Shown one piece after another: positions 42,924-51,086 of a stretch of 64,000 bases of DNA (positions are counted from its first letter, which is position 1; each line of letters begins with the position of its first letter). The DNA is from JACDCY01 sp964350145. GTDB taxonomy: Bacteria; Gemmatimonadota; Gemmatimonadetes; Gemmatimonadales; Gemmatimonadaceae. Made by a program: the position numbers and the translations under genes. The notes under the pieces were generated by a model. It had not been told where the DNA came from, made no database searches, and saw nothing but the letters and a program-made list of their open reading frames with translations. The DNA lies in contig CAYGJL010000005.1 of assembly GCA_964350145.1 (NCBI GenBank), positions 31,506-95,505 of the forward strand, read 5' to 3'.

Positions 42924-43139
42924 TCAGCTCGCGCCGGCCCGGGTCACGTTCTCTGCCGCGGGGCCCTTCTGCCCCTGAACCACGTCGAACTCGACAGCGT
43001 CGCCTTCTGCCAGCGACTTGAAGCCACTGCCACTGATCGCGCTGTAATGGACGAAGCAATCCTTCGTGCCATCATCAGGGGTGATGAAGCCAAACCCTTT
43101 CGCATCATTGAACCACTTCACCTTTCCGGTCGTGCGCAT
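42924..43139 (-). CDS. Cold-shock domain protein (second copy)
   Basis: This 71-residue protein starts at the ATG at 43137-43139 behind AGGAG. It has RNP1 KGFGFI and RNP2 CFVHYSAI. It is close to the 17336 protein but lacks the repeated tail. A gene-free 5' region of about 210 bp lies upstream, which may act as a thermosensing leader as in other cold-shock genes. Confidence 0.95.
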   Translation of the reverse strand: MRTTGKVKWFNDAKGFGFITPDDGTKDCFVHYSAISGSGFKSLAEGDAVEFDVVQGQKGPAAENVTRAGAS

Positions 43140-43353
43140 TCCTACTCCTGCAATTGGTAACGTGACGCCGCGGAGCGAGCTTTGACTACTCCTGCCATCG
43201 GCTTGTGGCGGGACCGAATCGACCCCCCGCCCTGGATCCATGCCGCGGAATTGCGTACGCACCCCCGCCGCACAGCGCAAAAAGTAAGTAGGCCGGGTGC
43301 CTTCGACAATACCACCACCTTCCGGCGCAATCGTTTCGCCTCTAACCGTACGT

Positions 43354-43884
43354 TCAGGGCTCCTCTACCCTGACCCCGGTCACGAAGTGGTCGCTCTTGC
43401 CGAAACACGCCGTGGGGACGTTCCTGTGCTCCTCATATCGGAGCGCGACGCGCTTGCCTGTGCTCGCCTGTACGTCGGCAGCCACGGCGTTGTCGCGCAC
43501 GCTGAAGCGAAAGGTCTCCGGCGCGACGCCCGGGACGTTGGTTTCCGCCAGTTCTCCCTCCCACGTCGCGCAGACGACGCCCTGCTTGGCGAAGGCCTGG
43601 ACGTAGCCGTACCGCTCGCCCCGCTCGTACACGACGTTCAGCGTGATCGCGGCCCACACAGCAAAAATCAGCAGCGGAATGATGATCAGCGCCGCGAGCA
43701 CGCGCGTCGACCAGCGTTTGTGCCACGGCTTCTCCACGACGACCGGCTTGGCCACCGGCGGAGGAACAGCCGAATCCGCAGAGCGCTCACGCTCCACGTC
43801 TTCCGCGGGTAACGGCGGCGTGGGCGGCGGCGCGTCAGCTGGATCGGGCATGTCGGGATCGTTGGGAGTTCTGGGATCGGTCAT
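43354..43884 (-). CDS. Single-pass membrane protein with Pro-rich N-terminus
   Basis: This 176-residue protein has a Pro/Asp-rich cytoplasmic part (1-50), a membrane helix (about 61-82, VLAALIIIPLLIFAVWAAI) and an external domain. Conserved-looking patterns are YERGERYGYVQAFAKQG, CATWEGELA and GKRVALRYEEH, with two cysteines (about 104 and 160) that could pair. Similar proteins are sometimes labelled 6-phosphogluconate dehydrogenase in error. The role is unknown. Confidence 0.75.
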   Translation of the reverse strand: MTDPRTPNDPDMPDPADAPPPTPPLPAEDVERERSADSAVPPPVAKPVVVEKPWHKRWSTRVLAALIIIPLLIFAVWAAITLNVVYERGERYGYVQAFAKQGVVCATWEGELAETNVPGVAPETFRFSVRDNAVAADVQASTGKRVALRYEEHRNVPTACFGKSDHFVTGVRVEEP

Positions 43885-43985
43885 CGCTGCTCTTTCCGGT
43901 TGAATGCGGCCAGCATCGATTCTGTCGACTCTAACCCCTTAACTGCATCCTGAGGGCCAGCGCTTTAGCTTTCGCTACTAATCAT

Positions 43986-45254
43986 ATGTCGCTTCGCACC
44001 GTAAACCCGAGTGCCATCCAGCCGCGCCGGAAGGCCGTGACGGTCTCCGTCGGCGGGGTTCCGGTCGGCTCCGGTCATCCGATAGTAGTCCAGTCGATGA
44101 CCAATACCGACACGGCGAACGCCGAAGCTACTGCCCACCAGGTGGCGGCGCTCGCCGCGGCGGGATCCCAGTTGGTCCGGATCACCGTCAACAACGAGGA
44201 CGCGGCGGCCGCGGTGCCCGAGATCGCCGCGCGGCTCGCCGACCTCGACTGCGCGGTCCCGCTGATCGGTGACTTCCATTACAACGGCCATCTGCTGCTC
44301 GCGCGCTTCACCGACTGCGCCCGGATTCTCGCAAAGTACCGCATCAATCCCGGCAACGTCGGCACCAAGCGGCGCGACGAGAACTTCCAGACGATCGTGC
44401 GCATCGCCGCCGACAACGGCAAGCCGGTGCGTATCGGCGTCAACTGGGGCTCGCTCGATCAGGACCTGCTCACCCAGATGATGGACGCCAACGCGCTCGC
44501 GGCCGAGCCCGCCGACGCGCGCGACGTGTATATCGAGGCAATGCTCGCGAGCGCGCTCCGCTCCGCCGAGCTCGCGGAGGCCACGGGCCTCGGTCACGAC
44601 CGGATCATCATCTCCGCGAAAGTCTCGGCGGTGCAGGACCTGCTCGACGTGTACCGCCGGCTCGCCACGCGCTGCGATTTTCCACTCCATCTCGGGCTCA
44701 CCGAGGCCGGGCTCGGCAGCAAGGGAATCATCGCGAGCACCGCCGCGCTCTCGATCCTGCTGGCCGAAGGAATCGGCGACACGATCAGAGTGTCGCTCAC
44801 CCCGCGCCCCGGCGGAGACCGCACCGAGGAAGTACAGGTCGCGCAGCAGATCCTCCAATCGCTCGGCCTCCGCAGCTTCGCGCCGCAGGTGAGCGCGTGC
44901 CCCGGCTGCGGGCGCACGACGTCCACGTTCTTTCAGCAGATGGCCGAGGACATCCAGGGGTACCTGCGCGAGCAGATGCCGGCGTGGCGCACGCTGTATC
45001 CCGGCGTCGAGGACATGCGCGTCGCCGTGATGGGCTGCGTCGTGAACGGGCCCGGCGAGTCCAAGCACGCCGACATCGGCATCTCGCTACCCGGGACCTT
45101 CGAAGACCCCGTCGCGCCCGTGTACGTCGACGGCAAGCTCGCCGTCACCCTCCGCGGCGACGACATCGTCCCCGAATTCCTGCGCCTGCTCGAGGACTAC
45201 GTGGTCCGACGGTACGCACGGACGTTTGATGTTGCCTCGGAGGCTCGGGCCTAG
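43986..45254 (+). CDS. ispG: 4-hydroxy-3-methylbut-2-en-1-yl diphosphate synthase
   Basis: This 422-residue enzyme (GcpE) is in the MEP isoprenoid pathway. It has a TIM-barrel first half (VQSMTNTDT, GDFHYNGH, KYRINPGNVG) and an iron-sulfur half with CPGCGRT and GCVVNGPGESKHAD. It catalyses the reductive ring-opening of MEcPP. The last residues and the TAG stop are encoded by the left arm of foldback F2, so the C-terminal Ala-Ser-Glu-Ala-Arg-Ala tail may derive from the element. Confidence 0.96.
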   Translation: MSLRTVNPSAIQPRRKAVTVSVGGVPVGSGHPIVVQSMTNTDTANAEATAHQVAALAAAGSQLVRITVNNEDAAAAVPEIAARLADLDCAVPLIGDFHYNGHLLLARFTDCARILAKYRINPGNVGTKRRDENFQTIVRIAADNGKPVRIGVNWGSLDQDLLTQMMDANALAAEPADARDVYIEAMLASALRSAELAEATGLGHDRIIISAKVSAVQDLLDVYRRLATRCDFPLHLGLTEAGLGSKGIIASTAALSILLAEGIGDTIRVSLTPRPGGDRTEEVQVAQQILQSLGLRSFAPQVSACPGCGRTTSTFFQQMAEDIQGYLREQMPAWRTLYPGVEDMRVAVMGCVVNGPGESKHADIGISLPGTFEDPVAPVYVDGKLAVTLRGDDIVPEFLRLLEDYVVRRYARTFDVASEARA

Positions 45255-45328
45255 CCAGCCCTTGGCACCTACGCTCGCGAACTACGCTCGCTAACACGGT
45301 GCCTTGGGCTGGTTAGGCCCGAGCCTCC
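45239..45328. repeat. Foldback element F2 with conserved apical loop
   Basis: The 31-nt arms (45239-45269 and 45298-45328) match at 28 positions when one is reversed. The base is GGAGGCTCGGGCC with GGCCCGAGCCTCC. The 28-nt loop, read on the minus strand, starts GTGTTAGCGAGCGTAG and is homologous to the loops of F1 and F3, while the stem is unrelated to theirs. The left arm overlaps the 3' end of ispG. Confidence 0.9.
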
Positions 45329-45393
45329 TATATGGTGCGTCTGGTGCACGCGTTGCGTTGCGACGAAGTACTGCTGGCTCAGGTGCCGTTGCT

Positions 45394-45490
45394 GGCGGGC
45401 GGCGGGGCGGGGTGCCGCACCGGCCCCGTGTTAGCGAGCGCAGTTTGTGAGCGTAGGGGCCGAGCGGCATCCCGACCCGCCGCCTGCCCC
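45394..45490. repeat. Foldback element F3 with conserved apical loop
   Basis: A very GC-rich stem (45394-45427 with 45456-45490) holds a 28-nt loop starting GTGTTAGCGAGCG and ending GTGAGCGTA. The loop has the same length as in F2 and nearly the same sequence. It lies just beyond the 3' end of the alarmone hydrolase gene, which ends at 45519. Confidence 0.85.
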
Positions 45491-45518
45491 CGAGCGAAGC
45501 GAGGGTGTTGTTCCCGGT

Positions 45519-46118
45519 CTACGCGTACTTTTCGAGACCAGCCGCGACTTCGTCGAGCTCGGACATAATCGGCGCGTCGAAGCCGACCTCGCGCAGGCGC
45601 GTGTGCACAGCGCGGTACCAGCGGATCGTGGCTTCGCGTCCGGCTTTGAAGCGGCTCCAGATGGTGTCCGGGTCCTGCGTGCGCCGAAGGTCGGCGAGTA
45701 TCGAGCTGCCGTTGTGGATCTTATCCGCCGCGCACACCCAGCGCGCGCGCTCGGGCGCTCGCGCCAGGCGCTCGAGGTAGTCCTTCTTCTTCTGCTCCCC
45801 GTCGAGCGGATCGCCGTTGTCGTCGGTGTCCCTGTGGGTCACGGCGAGCACCGTGTCGAGGACGGTTTGTCCGAACTTGTCGCCGATGCGGTCGCACAGC
45901 GAGTGGCTCGTGTACCCGTCGCGCACGCAGTCCTCGATAACGTCGTGCAGGATCCCGGCGATCACCGTGTCCTCGTCCCGACCGTAGCGCGTAAGGATCA
46001 CGGCGACGTTGGCGGGGTGCGTCAGGTAGGGCAGGGCCGTGCCTTTTCTCACCTGCCGGTCGTGGTGCTTCGCCGCGAAGGCAAAAGCGTGGTTGACGCG
46101 GTCCGAGTACCCGCTCAT
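45519..46118 (-). CDS. Small alarmone hydrolase-like HD protein
   Basis: This 199-residue HD phosphohydrolase is of the RelA/SpoT hydrolase type. It has YLTHPANVAVIL (His34), LHDVIEDC (His58-Asp59 and Glu62-Asp63) and ADKIHN. It has no synthetase, TGS or ACT domain, so it belongs with stand-alone hydrolases (SAH/MESH1-like) that degrade (p)ppGpp or related nucleotides. It acts in the cytoplasm, and Mn(2+) is expected. Confidence 0.85.
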   Translation of the reverse strand: MSGYSDRVNHAFAFAAKHHDRQVRKGTALPYLTHPANVAVILTRYGRDEDTVIAGILHDVIEDCVRDGYTSHSLCDRIGDKFGQTVLDTVLAVTHRDTDDNGDPLDGEQKKKDYLERLARAPERARWVCAADKIHNGSSILADLRRTQDPDTIWSRFKAGREATIRWYRAVHTRLREVGFDAPIMSELDEVAAGLEKYA

Positions 46119-46166
46119 CCGACGAAATCGGTCATTCGCTCAATCTAGTCACGGGGCGATTTCATC

Positions 46167-46667
46167 TCATTCCGCCGCGCGCGGCCGGGCGAACCAGGAC
46201 ATGAGGGACTCCAGTCCGTCGCGATCCTCCGCGTCGAACGCTCCCAGCCGCTTGGAATCGATGTCGAACACGCCGAGCAGCACGTTACCCGCGTCGAACA
46301 CGGGAACCACTATCTCGGATCTGGAATGTGGGTCGCAGGTGATGTGCCCGGGAAATGCGGCGACGTCGTCCACGATGACTGTCTTGCCGGTCGTGGCGGC
46401 CGTCCCGCACACGCCGCGCCCGAACTCGATCTCCAGGCAGCCCAGCGTGCCCTGGTACGGCCCGACGCGCAGGAGCTTTCCCGGCACGACCACCCGGTAG
46501 AAGCCCGTCCACAGATGGTGCAGCGCGTGGTGGACCGCCGAGCTGATCGTAGCCATGGCTGCGACCTCGTCGTTGATCCCCTCGAGGACGACATCCATCT
46601 GCCGGGCCAGCTCGGCGTAAGCCTCGGGCTTTGCGACGCCCGCGAGATCGAGCGTCGTCTCAGCCAT
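46167..46667 (-). CDS. msrC: Free methionine-(R)-sulfoxide reductase (GAF type)
   Basis: This 166-residue GAF-domain enzyme reduces free Met-R-O using thioredoxin. Three cysteines sit at C77 (LGCLEI), C87 (GVCG) and C111 (ITCDPHSRSEIV). The spacing of 10 and 24 matches the redox cysteines of E. coli fRMsr. It is followed 3 nt later by a small membrane protein gene whose start lies upstream of it on the minus strand. Confidence 0.92.
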   Translation of the reverse strand: MAETTLDLAGVAKPEAYAELARQMDVVLEGINDEVAAMATISSAVHHALHHLWTGFYRVVVPGKLLRVGPYQGTLGCLEIEFGRGVCGTAATTGKTVIVDDVAAFPGHITCDPHSRSEIVVPVFDAGNVLLGVFDIDSKRLGAFDAEDRDGLESLMSWFARPRAAE

Positions 46668-46670
46668 GGC

Positions 46671-46799
46671 TTACTGGAAGATCCCGAAGTTGCCGAGGAG
46701 CCACCACAGAATGATGAAGATGAGAACCGTGCTGAAGCACCCGCCGCCCAGCTTCTTGGCGCCATATCCGGCGGCCAGGCCCCGCAAGAGCTTGCTCAT
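46671..46799 (-). CDS. 42-residue single-helix membrane protein
   Basis: A short protein starts at the ATG at 46797-46799 behind GGGAG. It has a basic, Gly-rich N-terminus (MSKLLRGLAAGYGAKKLGGG) and one membrane helix (about 22-38, STVLIFIILWWLLGNFG). Its stop is 3 nt from msrC, which lies downstream on the same strand. It could be a small membrane regulator. No family is recognised. Confidence 0.6.
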   Translation of the reverse strand: MSKLLRGLAAGYGAKKLGGGCFSTVLIFIILWWLLGNFGIFQ

Positions 46800-46900
46800 T
46801 GCACTTCTCCCGGACTGAGGATTTCTACCCGCGACGAGCAGTACTCCTTGCACACAATGTACCGGGCTGAGAACGAGCGAAGCGCGCATTATGTTTCGAG

Positions 46901-47953
46901 GTGCCCGCTCCCGCCCTCGTTACACGCTCCCGGCACGGCCTCCACGCGCCGGCGGCGAACATCCATCTCGACGCCCGCTCGGCGCCCGGCACCGTGTTCG
47001 TGTCGCACGCGCACTCCGACCACTGCTCGTCCGCGCCGCGGATCATTTGCACGCGCGAGACCGCCGCGCTTCACGCCCGGCGAAAGCGCGCGCGCGAAGC
47101 GGTGACGCTCGAGTTCCATAAGCCTTTCACTTGCGGAGACGCCACGATCGAGCTGCTACCAGCGGGTCACACGCTCGGCTCGGCGATGGCAATGATCAGG
47201 TCGGAGACGGGGACGATGGTTTACACGGGCGACTACAAGCTGCGTGACAATCCGTTCTCGCCGCCCGCTCTCGTCCCGAAGTGCGACGTGCTCGTGATGG
47301 AGTGCACGTTCGGCTCGCCGGCGTACAGGTTCCCGCCGGACGACGAGCTGCTGGCCAAGCTGTTCGCGTTTCTGGACGAGACACTCTCGATGGGACGCAC
47401 TCCCGTCGTGCAGGCGTACGCGCTCGGCAAGGGGCAGGAAGCGCTGCACCATCTCACGCGCCGCGGCTACGACGTGCTCGTGAAGGAGCCGACGGCGGCT
47501 CTGTGCGATGTGCACGTCGAGCTCGGCTACGGCTTTCCTGGTCCGGGCACGTGGGAGCGGTTCTCTCCGGAGCTACTGCCGGGGCGAGTGGTCCTGGCGA
47601 CGCCGGGCTGGAAGAAGGATTCCGCAGCCGACATACCGCGGGCGCGCACAGTTCAGCTGACCGGGTGGGGGTGCAATCCCCGCGCGCGGTACATGTACGG
47701 CCACTGCGATCTCGTGCTGCCGATTTCGGATCACGCCGACTTCGACGATCTGGTACGGACCGCGATGGAGAGCGGAGCTTCGAAGATCTACACGGTCCAC
47801 GGATCGCCGGTGTTCGCGGCGCATTTGCGATCGATGGGGCTCGACGCTGAGCATCTCGCGGCGCACCCGAACAAGCCGGGAGTTTCGAGGGGGGCGAGTA
47901 GAGCAGTCACTTCAGCGACGGCGGCGGTGGCCCAGTACGCCTTGGAGCTTTGA
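46901..47953 (+). CDS. Metallo-beta-lactamase-fold nuclease (beta-CASP-like)
   Basis: This 350-residue protein has the zinc site HAHSDH (about 36-41), GHTLGSAMA, YTGDYK and the late SDHADFDDL. The middle region and the final HGSP fit the CPSF/SNM1-like beta-CASP family, which cleaves RNA or DNA. Some relatives are annotated as exonucleases or 3'-end processing factors. The GTG start lacks a clear ribosome site. It is convergent with the BY-kinase-like gene across foldback G. Confidence 0.82.
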   Translation: MPAPALVTRSRHGLHAPAANIHLDARSAPGTVFVSHAHSDHCSSAPRIICTRETAALHARRKRAREAVTLEFHKPFTCGDATIELLPAGHTLGSAMAMIRSETGTMVYTGDYKLRDNPFSPPALVPKCDVLVMECTFGSPAYRFPPDDELLAKLFAFLDETLSMGRTPVVQAYALGKGQEALHHLTRRGYDVLVKEPTAALCDVHVELGYGFPGPGTWERFSPELLPGRVVLATPGWKKDSAADIPRARTVQLTGWGCNPRARYMYGHCDLVLPISDHADFDDLVRTAMESGASKIYTVHGSPVFAAHLRSMGLDAEHLAAHPNKPGVSRGASRAVTSATAAVAQYALEL

Positions 47954-47974
47954 CGGTCCGAGGAATTGGCTGTG

Positions 47975-48153
47975 GGGATCCTAGCTGTTAGCCGCGAGTG
48001 GACCAATCAGTTGTAAGCAGGAAGTAGCGGCGGAGATACACTGACAGTCGTGAGTAAAGTTTTCTGAAACTTTACTCAGCACCTGGCAGTCCGCAGGTAT
48101 CACTTCCGAGCTGTGAACTGATTGGTCCACTCGTCGCTAACAGCTAGGATCCC
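47975..48153. repeat. Foldback element G, about 180 bp
   Basis: The outer arms GGGATCCTAGCTGTTAGC and GCTAACAGCTAGGATCCC pair perfectly. The pairing continues through CGAGTGGACCAATCAGTT and, with interruptions, to the apex AGTAAAGTTTTCTGAAACTT. It fills the space between two convergent genes. I find no gene in it. Confidence 0.9.
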
Positions 48154-48159
48154 TTCTCC

Positions 48160-49869
48160 CTATCTAGTGGCCTGCCCGGCAGCTTCCATGTCTGCCTCCC
48201 GCAGAGGTCTTTTCGCCGCGGCAAGCAGCTCGTCCCGCGTCCGCAGCCGCGGCGACTCGGTGTTCCACAGCACCAGCCCGTGCACTCGCATCCCGGCCCC
48301 GCGGAGCGTCTCCACCGCGCTCGACAGCTCGCGCAGCGGCGTCCGCGCCATGCGCGCGCACAGTATCACGTCGGCCGAAGGCAGCACCGTAGTCGGATCC
48401 TGCTTCGTCTGCGCCAGCGGCGCGGTGAACACGATCATGTCGTAGCGCGACGACATTCGCTCCAGATCTTCTTTCACCTTCTTGACGGCGCTCGCGGTCG
48501 GCTGGCCCATCCGCTTGCCCGACGGGATCACGGCCAGCATCTGATCGCGACCGATCGTCGTGAAGACCACGGCGTCCGACACCACCACCTGCTCGGCGAG
48601 CACGGCCGTGAGACCGGGGTCCGGCGGGATCCGCAGCGCGCCGGCGACGCCGCACGTCACTGGGTCGCCGTCTAGTACCAGCGTGCTCCGCGCCTCGTAG
48701 GCCGCGATCGAGGCGACGTTCACGGCGACCGTTGACGCGATGTCCATGTCGTCGCCGGTGATCGTCACCGCGTTCACTGGCGCGTCCAGCGACGAGAGGT
48801 GCAGGTACAGGATCCGGTACGTATCGGAGATGACGTCGATGAGCGGGGGCGCTTCCACATCGGACTGGCGCCGGGCGCGCTCGACGATCTGCTCCCGCGG
48901 ATCCACGACCGTCAGCACGCGTGTCCCGGCCGTTCGCTCGGCTTCGCGTACGTCGGCTATGTGCGGATTGCGCACCTCCACCAACAGCGAGACCGCGAAA
49001 CCCAGCGCGAGGGCGATCACCAGCGCCGACGCCAGCATCGCCCAGGGCGGCGCGTCGACGTTCGCGATCTGCCGCGCCTGCGCGGCCATCCGGTCGATCT
49101 CCTGATTGCGCTGGCGGATCTCGGCGAGCCGGGTGTTGGCCGCGTTGAGGATCCCGATCGCCTCGTTGCGTTGCAAGTGGATCGCAATGGTGTCCGCCAG
49201 TGGCGTGGCGGCTACGGGCGGCGCGCGCGGCGGAAGCAGCGGCTGCAGCGCGGCGCGCAGCTCGTTGCGGCGGGAGACCGCGATCGCCACGAGCGAGCGG
49301 CCGATCGAGTTCGCCCTGGCGGACAGCGCGATCGCCAGCGGGTCGGCGCCGCCGAGCGCGCCGAACGTCTCCCGCTCGCGCTCGATGAGAGTCAGCGAAT
49401 CCAGCAGCGACTGGACAATCGGCGCGCTCCTGATCTCCGGGGAGGAGCCGAGCGCTCTGTACGATGAAGGCAGCGGAGTACTCTGCGCGCGCTCGATCAG
49501 GCGGCGGAGGACTGTCATTCGCGCGGTCAGCGAATCCCGCCGCGGGACGAGGTAGAACGGGAGCGTGTCGATGGATTGCGCGATCGCCACGGCGGCCTGC
49601 CGCCGCGTCAGCGCCAGCAGGGAGTCGCTCTGCGCGATGGTGGCGAGCGCGGCGGTCCGCGCGTTGAGCGTGGGCTGCGAATCCGGCCGGTCGGGGATCC
49701 GCGCCTCGACCGCCGTGGCTACGCGGGTCGCGCGACGCGGGATCAGCACGAAGGTAACCAGCGCGGCGACGAAGGCGAGCCCACTCACCACCGCGATGCG
49801 GGCGCGCCTGCGCAGCGCGTTCTTCGCGCGCGCCGACATCCACAGCGCTCCACCTGCCCAACGCTTCAT
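48160..49869 (-). CDS. Wzz/BY-kinase-like protein with degenerate nucleotide site
   Basis: This 569-residue protein has a membrane helix at about 28-46, a long helical periplasmic part (about 50-270, Ala/Leu/Arg-rich, coiled-coil-like) and a second helix at about 278-298. A cytoplasmic domain of the CpsD/BY-kinase type follows. Where Walker A (GxGKST) is expected, the text is TGDDMDIASTVAVNVAS with no Lys. STLVLDGD corresponds to the A' motif and YDMIVFTAP to Walker B. It may regulate polysaccharide chain length without kinase activity. Confidence 0.75.
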   Translation of the reverse strand: MKRWAGGALWMSARAKNALRRRARIAVVSGLAFVAALVTFVLIPRRATRVATAVEARIPDRPDSQPTLNARTAALATIAQSDSLLALTRRQAAVAIAQSIDTLPFYLVPRRDSLTARMTVLRRLIERAQSTPLPSSYRALGSSPEIRSAPIVQSLLDSLTLIERERETFGALGGADPLAIALSARANSIGRSLVAIAVSRRNELRAALQPLLPPRAPPVAATPLADTIAIHLQRNEAIGILNAANTRLAEIRQRNQEIDRMAAQARQIANVDAPPWAMLASALVIALALGFAVSLLVEVRNPHIADVREAERTAGTRVLTVVDPREQIVERARRQSDVEAPPLIDVISDTYRILYLHLSSLDAPVNAVTITGDDMDIASTVAVNVASIAAYEARSTLVLDGDPVTCGVAGALRIPPDPGLTAVLAEQVVVSDAVVFTTIGRDQMLAVIPSGKRMGQPTASAVKKVKEDLERMSSRYDMIVFTAPLAQTKQDPTTVLPSADVILCARMARTPLRELSSAVETLRGAGMRVHGLVLWNTESPRLRTRDELLAAAKRPLREADMEAAGQATR

Positions 49870-49897
49870 CGGCTTGAAATGTGAGCTACCATAAGTG

Positions 49898-49930
49898 AAA
49901 AACGGAAGCGCGTGTGCCGCGCTTCCGTTT
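49898..49930 (-). terminator. Terminator of the cupredoxin gene
   Basis: Perfect 13-bp arms AAACGGAAGCGCG and CGCGCTTCCGTTT surround the loop TGTGC. On the minus strand a T-run follows. It lies 28 bp after the stop. Confidence 0.88.
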
Positions 49931-49957
49931 CACCAAGCAAGTCCGCTGCCGGACCGG

Positions 49958-50458
49958 TTACTCGACCGTGATCACGCCCCGCATGTTCATCGCGAGGTGC
50001 GGCGTGCAGTGGTAGTTGTACGCTCCCGCCGGCACGTTCGCGAACGAAATGGTATAGGTCTCGTTCGCGTTGATCATCATCGGGCTCGAGAGCTCGCTGA
50101 TCTGGTTCGGCATGTTCGCCGAGAGCTGCGACTTCACGTTCGCCGGAATCGTAGCCGCATCGAAGGCAACGTTGTGCGGCGCGCCGCTGACCATGATCCA
50201 CCGGATGCCGTCGCCGGCCTTCACGGTGATGTTCGCCGGGACGTACTTGTACTCATTGTTCTCGAACACCATCCGCACTTCGTGCGTCGTGCCCGTGATC
50301 GGCGCCAGCGTGCCGGCCGCCGCCGGAGTCGCCGCCGGAGTCGTGGCAGCCGCGGCCGCGGCTGTGTCGCCGGTGGTCGCCGTGTTGGTGTTGTCCGCGC
50401 CGCCGCACGCGAGTGCGATCATGCCGGCCGCGCCGATAAGAATCCTGGAAATCTTCAT
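49958..50458 (-). CDS. Cupredoxin (plastocyanin-like) lipoprotein
   Basis: This 166-residue protein has a lipobox ending LAC (about residue 18), an Ala/Thr-rich linker (25-55) and a blue-copper domain. The ligands are His95 (GAPHNVAF), Cys151 and His154 (HCTPH), and Met159 (eight residues after Cys, as in pseudoazurin). It should carry electrons in the periplasm. Physiological partners are not in the window. Confidence 0.92.
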   Translation of the reverse strand: MKISRILIGAAGMIALACGGADNTNTATTGDTAAAAAATTPAATPAAAGTLAPITGTTHEVRMVFENNEYKYVPANITVKAGDGIRWIMVSGAPHNVAFDAATIPANVKSQLSANMPNQISELSSPMMINANETYTISFANVPAGAYNYHCTPHLAMNMRGVITVE

Positions 50459-50549
50459 TACTGAAAGGCCTCCGCCCGTGCTCGATTGTCCAACAAGAAT
50501 GTGATATCGTCCTGAGGCGCCCTGTAGGCCGCCGAGATTGTGAATTTAT

Positions 50550-51080
50550 TCACAAGGCCGGCGAGATGGAAGCGGAGGCCAGCAATCCGTCCACATCCAG
50601 GTGCTCCGTCTTCATCGCCAGCGAGCCGTCACTGGCCATCGGCCACTCCTCCCGAGGTCGGTCCCAGTAAAGCTCGACCCCGTTAGAGTCGGGATCGTCC
50701 AGATAAATGGCTTCACTGACGCCATGATCCGAGGCGCCTCGCAGTCTGACCCCGGCTTCCACCAGACGATTGAGCGCCCTGGCCAAGTCCATCCTCGATG
50801 GGTATCGGATCGCCAAATGGTACAGCCCGGTGTTCCGGGGCGATGGGGGGCTGCCCCCTTCACTGTGCCAGGTGTTCAGGCCGATGTGGTGGTGGTATCC
50901 ACCCGCGGACACGAACGCCGCCTGCTTGCCATACCGCTGCGTGAGCTGAAAGCCGAGCACGCCCACATAGAAAGCGAGCGACCGCTCGAGATCAGCCACC
51001 TTCAGGTGGACGTGGCCGATGTCGGTCCCATCGGGCGCGCGATAGTCCGAGGACCCGGTCGCTGTTGCCTTCGCTTCCAT
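50550..51080 (-). CDS. VOC-family dioxygenase-like protein
   Basis: This 176-residue protein has vicinal oxygen chelate repeats: GHVHLKVADLERSLAFYVGVLGF with the first metal His, a second His in TGLYHLAIRYP, and Glu in NGVELYWDRP. It resembles small catechol-2,3-dioxygenase (CatE) and glyoxalase relatives. The substrate cannot be told. It is 6 nt from the M49 gene, so they may be co-transcribed. Confidence 0.85.
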   Translation of the reverse strand: MEAKATATGSSDYRAPDGTDIGHVHLKVADLERSLAFYVGVLGFQLTQRYGKQAAFVSAGGYHHHIGLNTWHSEGGSPPSPRNTGLYHLAIRYPSRMDLARALNRLVEAGVRLRGASDHGVSEAIYLDDPDSNGVELYWDRPREEWPMASDGSLAMKTEHLDVDGLLASASISPAL

Positions 51081-51086
51081 GTTCGT

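Noticed and set aside
45332..45568. Open frame on the plus strand between ispG and the alarmone hydrolase
   Set aside because: It runs through foldback F3 and overlaps the hydrolase gene on the other strand; composition is repeat-like.
46891..47121. Short plus-strand frame starting at ATG 46891
   Set aside because: It lies in a different frame from the metallo-beta-lactamase protein, whose motifs begin in the same stretch.
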